A stretch of 64,000 nucleotides of DNA from Epiperipatus broadwayi (taxonomy: Eukaryota; Onychophora; Udeonychophora; Euonychophora; Peripatidae). The stretch spans positions 10,247,100-10,311,099 of the forward strand of contig JAQFVV010000022.1 of assembly GCA_028023455.1 (NCBI GenBank). The letters run 5' to 3'. The notes under the pieces are model-generated. The model had not been told where the DNA came from, searched no databases, and saw nothing but the letters and a program-made list of their open reading frames with translations. This document shows positions 55,863 to 64,000 of this stretch, piece after piece. The position numbers and the translations under genes are program-made. Every line of letters starts with the position of its first letter. Within the stretch, counting starts at the first letter, position 1.

Positions 55863-57594
55863 ATATCTCAAAATTAACATTTTGAAGGAAACGTAATTCC
55901 AGTTGAAAAATTTTCTTAGTTCTATCATTTAACTTTTTGTTGACTGCTAGTTTTAGCGCCCACATCAATTGTTATTTTATCCAATATTTTTTTCTGATAT
56001 CAAAAGAAAGATCAAGGAAGCTTGTTTTATTACAAGGGATACCAATCTATAAATAGAAAAGACACTTGCTTTGCCATTTCCAGAAAATGAATAATAATAA
56101 AAAATATATTTCTGCATATATTTGCATATAATTGGGGAGTAACGAAACTCTGAAAGCGCTCAGCCTAAATAAATTGGTAAGTGGAATAGTTTCATCTTCA
56201 ACACATTAGCGTATTATTAATGTTAGGGATTAGATATAAAATCAAATAACTTTTGCCATATTATTATTTTACCTAGAAATTTCAAGCTGTCTTTGGGAAA
56301 ACAAAAACTTACACTTGCCTGATTATAGTAGTCGTGTCACAAAGATTTTAGAGTCAATAAACATTCTTTCTAAGATTTTTATATAAAAGTATTTGCCTTA
56401 GTTTTGTCATGGGATTTGTATATCCCTCATGTAAGGCATTAAGATACTGACTCTTCCGATTTTAAGTTCTTGTAGTCAGATTCTTACAGATGGTGAAGTT
56501 GTAGTTTATGATTCAAAGGATGTTGATATTTTTAGTCTTCCAAATGTATTGTAATCAACATAATCCTCTCCCTAGATTATTATATAATAAAAGTATTTTT
56601 TCTTACTTAAAGCAAACTTATTAAGAAAACTAAAAGTGTCCTTATGAACTATGCATATTATTCAAATAATTTTTTTTAATTGTTCCTTTGTTGTTATTGA
56701 CATTTAGAATTCTGGGAAAGTATTAGTCACATGGCCTTTGAAGATAATAATATTTGGCTTTTCATCATTGCAGCTAAAGTTTCATTAATGCGTGAGACTG
56801 TAAATGATAATCTACTCAAGACTGCTTAAAAAAAAAAAAATTCGCATTTGAAATCTCCTGCCAATAGAGTGCATTCATAAACAACGGAATTGGAAATCTG
56901 TCATAGCCGATTTAAATCTTGGCGTCCCTTAATCTCAAATGTCAACGTGTTGAAGAAAAAATTATTCTCTTTTTACATTATACGTCAGGTGACTGATATA
57001 TATATATGTTTTAAATCCAAATAAATTTACACTCTTTAATGAAGATAATTAACACCTTTACATTAATTGCGTAGTAGCTACAGCTGGTATTTAGTGCAGA
57101 TAATTTACTGTTTGCATTAAAAACTCTAAAGAGAAATTTTCTTTAGTTGGAAAAAAAACTGAAACAATTTTAGGAAGGTGTGACTCATAAGATAAATAAA
57201 AAAGCTAAGAAAGAGTTTATTGACTGTGATACCGTGACTGTATGTGTATGTACGTGCATTTTGTTAAAAAAGTTGGTCTTTTTTCGTAAATGTTTTGTTT
57301 TTTCCTGATTTATATATCGTAATTTGAAAATGAAATTCTAAAATAATTCGTTTCTATATGCTATGGAAATCATTACTTTAATAATCAAGTAGAATGAATC
57401 GGATATAAATTATTTGTTATCCGAAGTGAGTATGGACATATTGTATACATACTCTGGCGTAAGATTGACTAAACAAAAAAGAATAAATAAAATTTTAGAC
57501 TAGTAAAATGTCAAACTATTATAATAAAAAGTTTATAAAGATTTTATTTTATATTATTAACATTATTTTTTGATCCTTTAAAATAATTTATTAA
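55863..57594. other. gene-free stretch
   Basis: About 1.7 kb, nothing recognised on either strand beyond short AT repeats such as the tatata run near 57000. Confidence 0.4.
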
Positions 57595-57731
57595 ATATTT
57601 TGATTCCTCGATAAATAATCTTTTTTTTTAAAAAAAGAGATTTGAACTTAGGATTTTCATCAATATTCTTCATTCTCCATTTCATCTCAAATAACTGATT
57701 CACAGGATCACACACATGTGAAAAAGTTAAA

Positions 57732-57788
57732 TGATCCCAATATACGTATTTTGTCATCAATTGGACCAGATCATAATCTCCCACATAT
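57732..57788 (-). ncRNA. hammerhead-like motif, family B (57.7 kb), stem II deleted
   Basis: Minus strand: outer stem I tgatc/gatca, inner ccaa/ttgg, core TTGATGA, then directly caaaatacgtata. Stem II is missing, apparently deleted, so this copy cannot fold as a hammerhead. It is useful for tracing the family. Confidence 0.4.
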
Positions 57789-58504
57789 ATATACAATCAG
57801 TGTTCGGTCTTATATTAAGATAGCAATTCCTTCAATTTTAATGGACCAGCTTTAATCTTCTCACCATTCCCACAATTCAACCGACTATTTCATTGAAAAA
57901 CCAATGATGGAATGCTCAAATCCCTTGTTGGATTTGGAATTGTAGTCATACTCATATACACATTTCTTCAATCTAACCCCTCACTCATACCATTACCTAT
58001 CCATTCAAATTAATAGGAGAGGGATGGGCTGGAGTTATACCATGATGTTTAATACAATAAATAGAGGGAATTGACTTAGGATTTTCAATCTATATTCATT
58101 CTCCATTCTAACTCAAATAATCAATACACAGGACCACACACATGTGAAAAAGATAAATCTTTCTGTTTACTATAGTAAACATTCACTATATTGAAAGAAT
58201 ATGTTAATTACATATTAATGTCTTTTTGTTACCTCATAGTACAAAGTCTAGCCCATTCCTCTCCTATTAATACAAATGAATATGTAAAGTCTGACAATAT
58301 GAAGGATTAGATTGACATAATGACTATATGGGTATGACTACAATATCAAATCCAACAAGGGTTTTGAGCATTCCATAACTGTTTTTGCAATGAAATGGAC
58401 GATTGAATTGTTAAATGAATGAGAAGATTAAAGTCTATCTATTAAAGTTTAAGGAATTACTATCATAATATAAGCTGATCACTGATTGTATATATGTATG
58501 GGAG

Positions 58505-58567
58505 ATTATGGTCTGGTCCAACTGATGAGTGTTGGTTTTGCACAAAATACATATATTGGGGATCATT
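58505..58567 (+). ncRNA. hammerhead-like motif, family B (58.5 kb)
   Basis: Core CTGATGA at 58522-58528, stem II gtgt/gcac with a 7-nt loop, then AAAA at 58544-58547 (expected GAAA; preceded by C, so a decayed CpG). Inner stem I ccaa (58518-58521) pairs with ttgg (58556-58559) and the outer tggtc with gatca, separated by an internal loop. Helix III would be only ta/ta plus the A-U pair. The architecture agrees with 18128-18190. Confidence 0.5.
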
Positions 58568-58699
58568 TACCTTTTTTATGTGTATGTGGTCATGTGTATC
58601 AGTTGTTTGAGATGGAGTGGAGGAGAATATAGACTGAAAATCCTAGGTTCAAATCCCTCTATTTATTGTAGTAAACTTTCAATATACTGAATGAATAGG

Positions 58700-59530
58700 G
58701 TTTTTTTTTCTTATTTTTTAAACACTTCTACTTAGTTTTTATTCTCCCATTTCACACATCTTATCAGTCTATAATACTCTATGATGCCTTCCAATCCCTA
58801 ATTGAAATGTCTCTGTCATTCTGTCAATCTACTTACAACTTCCTCTATTTTTTCTACTATTACTTCTATCTAGTTTCTTTTTGAACTTCCTCTTTTCTGC
58901 TAGTATCCAATTTAATATTTGTTGAGGTAATCTTTTCTGAAATATCTGTATATGTCCATATCATTTCATTGCCTTGTTCTGAATTTCTTTACTGCAATGT
59001 ATTTTCTATGGATTATTTCTCAAATTCTTTTATTTCTTATCCATTTCTCACCTTAAACTTCCTACACATTTTTATCAGAAAACAATTCTATTTTATTCTG
59101 CACTTTTTTTTTCAAATGCCAAATCTCACTTCTATGTATAATAATACTTTTCATTATTGTGTCATATTTTTTTACTGATATCTCATTTAACATTGCTATA
59201 GTTTTTTTATTCAGGTCATTTTCTTTCTCATATAGTTTATATGTTGTTCAATCTATTGTCCATTTTCTAATATTATATTTTGTTGTGTTCTCCCAATATC
59301 TATATTTTTTTGGTCATGTTAAAGTTATTTCTAGCTCGTTTTTTATATTCCTCTATTAATTTTCCAGCCCTATAACTCAAATCCTCATAATTTTGAGTTA
59401 AAACTATTTTATCAACAGCATAGCATTAGGCATAAAGTATCTTATTATTGTGTAGAAGAAGTATAATATTTTTGCATTCCTTTTTTTATATTTTAAGGTC
59501 TTATATATTTTAATAAACCAAATCTCTAAA
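58700..59530 (-). pseudogene. decayed RTE-like LINE, RT to C-terminus
   Basis: Minus-strand pieces in order are: LTQNYEDLSYRAGKLIEEYK then KKRARNN (about 59340-59400), which follows the catalytic YADD position, here read as YA plus a stop and CYAVD; ENGQ-like KMDNR; EKENDLNKKTIAMLNEI (about 59190-59240); KYDTIMKSIIIHRSEIWHL (about 59120-59175), the block usually read as ...SIILYGSEVW; DISEKI and K-rich linker pieces; and, near 58770-58800, RDIS with LGIGRHHRVL and a stop. The order and spacing fit the RTE-type LINE C-terminal half. Stops and shifts are numerous. Confidence 0.65.
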
Positions 59531-60841
59531 ACTTTTTTTTTTCAACTCTCTTCTTTCTAACTGATATTAGTATTCTAAACAAAACAATTCAATTGTAATT
59601 CCAAAGGGCCATATAATAGATCTCCTATTTTTGCTATAAGATTGCTCTTCAAATATTTAAAAGCACTTAATATATGTTATTATAATTTAACCTGCATGTG
59701 CCAAGTTTTTTGCACCTATAACTATGGTAACATTCTCTTTAGACAGATAATTTAATGATTATTATTATTTCTTTTGCATACTATATATGTATCAGTTTTT
59801 TCCTCTTCTTTATTTTATTTAACTGAATGCACTTTTGATGATGGAAACCATTATTAAAGTCTTTATCACTAAAAGTCCACTCAGCTTAATAAAATAAAGT
59901 AAGGAATGAAAAAAACCTGTTTAATAAAGAATAAGCATATACATGTACTACATATACTATGTAGCAAAAAAAATCACATCTATAATGAAGGGAAAAATTA
60001 ATGATTATTATCAATAATTTATAAGACTAAATGATGCTGTATCATTGTTAGCCTAGATGAAAAGTGCTGGTTTAGATCAGAAATGCATCTTCAATGTTAT
60101 TATTCTTTTGCAGATATTTTTGTTCATGTAATTAAAATACATACATTGAAATGAAAATTTAAAGTATATTTAACTATATGTTATTCCTATTTTCTATAAG
60201 ATTATATAATATATTTAAAATTTTGTAGTGCATAATATAGGTGGGATCTGACATTGTAATTCATTTAATATTCTGTAAATGCATATACACACGCTATCAC
60301 AATTACCATTTTACAAAACAATGGGCAATATTTGTTCATTTGTTTTTTTTTAGTCCATGTTTATGCTTTATACAGATCAGTGCAGTGGTGAGTAATGATT
60401 TAATAAGATTCCCGGATCAAATATCAGCCTATCATCTGTCCAAATTAATACTTACCTTATTCTACAATCCCCTTTGATAACAGCTAATATATTTCTGCAT
60501 TTCCTGAAGTGAAATCTTTTTTGTTTACATGCCAATGCATATGGTTTGCATATTGATACATAAAACAATAAAATCTGTATTTCAAACCTGTACAATATTT
60601 GGTAGACTTTATAATGAGGTCTCCTTGGACATCCTCAAATCCTGAAATACTTTAACATTGAATTCTTTGATGCATTGCTCATTTAATTATGAAATGTGAC
60701 TAGTTTTATGAACTCTATATCTTTTGTGAATTACACATGATTGCCTGCTAATTTTGATAATTTGTATTTTCCACTTAACTGCTAATTTGTATTTCTGTTG
60801 CATTATTGTTTTAGTGGTAAATGTAGATGACAATATGTATA
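59531..60841. other. gene-free stretch
   Basis: No feature recognised; a 78-codon plus frame at 60241-60477 has no known relatives that I can see. Confidence 0.4.
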
Positions 60842-61070
60842 TATTGCTAGAAGTGATAATAATAGATGAATAGTTGAAATTTTAAACCTGGGTTCCAAGA
60901 AATTGTAAAAGACCTAGAAAGAAACCACATATGAGATGGATGGATGAAATAAGGAAGTGTTCTGGAGTGGCCTGGAGAAGAGAGACTAGAGATTGGAGAA
61001 AATGGATTAAATTTGGAGATATCATTCTGCAATGGCTCGACAATGATTGGAAATGATGATGATGATGATC
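60842..61070 (+). pseudogene. RTE-like LINE 3' coding end, second copy
   Basis: Homologous to 21587-21820. It has HMRWMDEIRKCSGVAWRRET then RDWRKWIKFGDI and LQWLDNDWK, followed by TGA and a gat microsatellite. The upstream part has stops and a deletion around cctgggttccaagaaattgt. The two copies share the truncation region and tail but differ in many bases. Confidence 0.7.
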
Positions 61071-61974
61071 TGAGTAAATATGCATTAAAACATAGATAAT
61101 ATAATAATGCATACATATGTAATATAATTATGAATAAAATATTGTTAAAAAAAGAAAATAATAAAAAGATTGTTTTTAAGACTTACGAATTTATATGTAT
61201 AATAAACATAATAATGCTGCAGATGAATGATTAAATCTTATTTTATTTTTTGTTATTATAACAGTTATAAACAAAGAAACCAACTAGCTCTACTAGTGCA
61301 CAGCTATTAGACCATTAACATCATCAAGGAAGAAATCTTCTAAAATTAATGAAGTATATTACGAATTGGTCTCTGAGGGCATTGAAATGTTGTATGTTGC
61401 AAGCAATCAGCTTTTAGGTTGAGAAAGAAAGAAAAATAAAGAGACAAGAAATAACAGATGAGAAAGAAATAATTTTACGATTTTGTAATTTTACAATATC
61501 TTATAGGAGCAGTCAAGAGTGAAATTAGCAGTTTATTCATTGACAGATTTAAAATTTTCTGATTAGAAACTAAAGACAGAATCAAAAAGAAGATTAATGT
61601 TCACTGATGATAGACAAGAATTCAAATGCAAATTTAGACCTGAAAAAATTAAAAAGTTGTATTAAATCATGTTCGTCATAAATCTAAATGAATTAAAGTT
61701 GTCTTTAGCAAATAAATATGTATAACTATATTGTTTCGATTGTGATTGATTTAAACATTTATTTATTTTATTATTATTTATAATATGCAAACGATCTAAA
61801 TTTGCGAGCGTAATAATTCTTTAATATATATATTAAAAATAAATTTTACTCTTGTCTTTTAAAATTAATCTTATGTTAAGATTTGTAGAGGTTCCTACTG
61901 TCGCATCTAGAAGCATAGTCTTAAGATTATATAGCCTTAATTTATATATAATATCGATATAAACAAAAAAAACT
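61071..61974. other. gene-free stretch
   Basis: No feature recognised. Confidence 0.4.
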
Positions 61975-62150
61975 TAAATATAGCCTGAGGTTTGAATTCA
62001 GACCAGGTGATCCTTGAAATTTTTTCAGATCATAAAGAGGCTGAGGTTTTTCTTTTAGATATATGATGGTTTAATCAACCCAGTCATCTATTTAATAATT
62101 ATTGATAAAATAACTATTTTTATTAGAGTATAAGGGGCCTAAGTTGTTCT
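61975..62150 (+). mobile_element. SINE S1 copy, decayed
   Basis: B-box-like cctgaggtttgaattcagac then caggtgatcc, body tttttcttttagatatatga, tail ggtttaatcaacccagtcat, ctatttaataattattga. The order matches the copy at 43.3 kb. Confidence 0.5.
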
Positions 62151-63481
62151 GGGTTGATCAGATGCTATGGCATAACTATAATAAAGCAAATCAAAGCAAT
62201 GAGTATGGGTGACTGAGTCTTAAGTTCCTTTTATTTTATATATGAATTCAAAAAAATATTAAGATTATACTATAAATATTAAAAAGGTATATTAAATTTG
62301 TAATCAGAACACAATTTTAATATTATTATCCAAATATGAGTTATCTATATAATCTGACTTTAATATTTGTAATATTTAAATAAACAATCTAAATTTTTAA
62401 TAATAATTATTTTGTCTTAATATGTCTATATATATTTGTACACATTGTTCGGTGATAATTGGGTATTAAGATATACAAAAATAGAAAGCGATTAGTTTTT
62501 ATTCTTAATTGTACTTGAATTTCTATATTAGCTTACTTAATTATAATAAATAATAATTTATATCTTTTATAACTTCAAATAATATTAGTAATAAAAAAGC
62601 TTTACCAAGTGTTTTATATACATATAATAAATTTATAAAAGAAATGCATATTATTAGTATGAAGAATTGCAGATGGGTTTATGTAATTTTTGCATTTTTA
62701 TATAAAAATAATTGACATTGGTCTGTAGTTTATGAATTAATAATAGTGATGAGATTTCTCTAAATTAAAGGAATTAGTATTGGACTCTTGTGTTTACATT
62801 TGTTTGTTTTAGAAATTGGGAAATATGCAAAATCTTCTTATAAAAAAGTATTGAGTTTCATTAATACTTTAATTTTTTTCAATAGTTTGAAAGCTAATTA
62901 TTCCATAAATTCAGTTATGCAGTATATTTAAAAATATATGCTGCTCCTTGAATAAAAAAAGTATTCAAGCTTAACTTCTTACTTTACGATGCTCTGGACA
63001 AATTTGACAATAGTTCAATTCTCTCCACCCTCATATTAATATTTTTTTCATCAGTGATTGTCCAATTTTTCACAACACATTTTTTCCTCAACCGATTTAT
63101 GAGCATTAAGAATTAATCTAAATTCATACACTTACATCACAAGTGATTCTACTGCTATTCTTTTAACTGTATTGATAGTCTAATTGTTCACTCACTTACT
63201 TCAACATTTTCATTTCTTATATCTTATATACTATTTTTTTTTGTCATCAATGCTCTTGCAATATATATTTCAAAATTCAAAATTGCATTATAATCTTGAT
63301 TTTTCATAAGAAATATTTATACAAGTTAAAAGATAAGAATCTCATCATAAAGTAAATGAATGCTTCTACAGCTGTCATAAAGGAACAGTGAAAAATGTAT
63401 TACTCATAAGGAATTCCAATCACTGAGTGGCAGGATGATCAGGGTTTGTGCAATTTTTCCTCTTTCTTTTATCATTTAGCT
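62151..63481. other. gene-free stretch
   Basis: No feature recognised. Confidence 0.4.
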
Positions 63482-63595
63482 AAAAGTAGCATTGGTGGTT
63501 GAGAGGTCAGTGACAGCTGCTTTACAAGTAGTTGTCCCGGGTCAGCGGGTTCGCTTCCCGGCTGATGCTATGACACATGAGGAAAAAAAAAGTAG
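63482..63595 (+). mobile_element. SINE S3 with target duplication
   Basis: gcattgg (63489-63495) pairs with ctgatgc (63562-63568) over all seven positions, allowing wobble. The anticodon stem cagctgc/gtagttg has loop tttacaa, which would read UAC in tRNA numbering. The variable region is long (class II-like) and the B-box is gggttcgcttcccgg. The tail is tatgacacatgagg plus nine A. The direct repeat aaaagta, extending as aaaagtagcatt because the element itself starts gcatt, brackets it. Confidence 0.8.
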
Positions 63596-63639
63596 CATTA
63601 TATTTATTTACGTCAAATTTTGAATGATTAGCTAGATTG

Positions 63640-63780
63640 ACTGTGACTTCTTATCACATGAAATAAAATTCTAAATCTAATGAAAAAATATTCTACTTTT
63701 ACTCAAATTAGATTTGAATCAATATTATACGCGTGGAAGTCAGATGTGTTAACTCTAACCCTACAAAATTCCGCCTTTCT
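63640..63780 (-). mobile_element. SINE head fragment, S1-type
   Basis: Minus strand: ggttagagttaacacatctg (A-box side), acttccacgcg, then gattcaaatctaatttgag (B-box side). It matches the reversed heads at 34.3 and 48.4 kb in order only. Confidence 0.4.
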
Positions 63781-64000
63781 ATATATCAGTCACTAATATT
63801 TGCATTAAATTCTTGATTGACATATTTTATACTCAGATCGCTCTATCAGTTAAAGTGTTTTTATATTTTTATTGCAAAAATTTAAAATCCATTTTTAATA
63901 AAGAAACTAAAATAATAATAAGCTTGAAAAAAAAAAAAGGCAATTAATTAGTGAAAAATGGCTTTTTTATTTCGAGGTTTAAATTATCTTAAATATAAAT

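Larger units (their letters stand above)
57595..58695. mobile_element. hairpin retroposon family B, large inverted dimer
   Basis: The left arm (about 57625-58045) and right arm (about 58235-58670) are inverted over more than 400 bp. Shared blocks include gatttgaacttaggatttt against aaaatcctaggttcaaatc, ggaccagatcataatctccc against gggagattatggtctggtcc, and ggaatgctcaaatccctt against gggttttgagcattcc. Between them is a third partial copy (about 58060-58210). The ggttcaaatccc segment near the outer ends is a perfect B-box-like sequence. Hammerhead-like motifs occur in both arms. No convincing long target duplication was found, so the exact ends are uncertain. Confidence 0.75.

Noticed and set aside
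57541-58725. Target duplication ttatttttt around the large family B hairpin
   Set aside because: Nine bases of A/T-only sequence are expected by chance here and do not sit flush against matching ends.
60847-61116. Minus-strand open frames over the 60.9 kb fragment, and the similar one at 21502-21876
   Set aside because: They are antisense shadows of the RTE-like C-terminal coding on the plus strand; the shared His run is the reversed gat microsatellite.

Overview
The window is very AT-rich eukaryotic DNA (clearly more than two thirds A+T, with many poly-A/T runs). It looks like intergenic or intronic sequence from an invertebrate metazoan. The evidence is the company of elements: an L1/Tx1-type LINE, RTE-like LINEs, a Penelope-like element (PLE) with a GIY-YIG endonuclease, tRNA-derived SINEs, and many hairpin elements. 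I cannot name the species. I found no convincing multi-exon host gene. The best host-gene hints are a promoter-like block with an E-box and an ETS site at 49.32-49.43 kb, followed by a possible short first coding exon at 49.69 kb.

Layout. 0-4.6 kb: mostly unassigned, with one foldback element (2.10-2.50 kb) and a possible decayed LINE (3.86-4.22 kb, minus). 4.6-6.7 kb: hairpin family A copies. 6.74-13.07 kb: an apparently full-length LINE on the minus strand, bracketed by a perfect 16-bp target-site duplication. Its ORF1 is open, a second acidic/low-complexity ORF abuts ORF2, and ORF2 is broken by one stop and one frameshift. 13-24 kb: sparse, with hairpin family B (17.99-18.67 kb) and an RTE-like 3' fragment (21.6 kb). 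24.6-33.6 kb: family A hairpins, a third hairpin family (28.2 kb), tRNA-like SINEs and a foldback element. 34-42 kb: SINE tails, a GC-richer island (34.7 kb), a decayed minus-strand LINE RT (37.2-39.8 kb) and a decayed family A copy. 43-49 kb: SINEs, a tandem duplication, two compact family A hairpins, and a head-to-head pair of PLE terminal repeats. 50.6-53.7 kb: a decayed PLE with direct terminal repeats. 55-64 kb: SINEs, a large family B hairpin (57.6-58.7 kb), a decayed RTE-like LINE (58.7-59.5 kb, minus) and a second RTE-like 3' fragment (60.9 kb).

The unifying theme is retroposition with self-cleaving-ribozyme-like RNA. Three hairpin families and the PLE terminal repeats all carry hammerhead-like cores: CUGANGA, a stem II, then GAAA or a decayed form of it. 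In family A the core is followed by a GUC triplet and a matching stem I. Six hairpin copies are bracketed by direct repeats of 12-14 bp (five perfect or near-perfect family A and C copies and one family B copy), and in family A one end is constant while the other varies. This is what target-primed reverse transcription would leave, rather than cut-and-paste transposition. The natural suppliers of reverse transcriptase in the window are the PLE and the LINEs; which one is used is not shown by the sequence.
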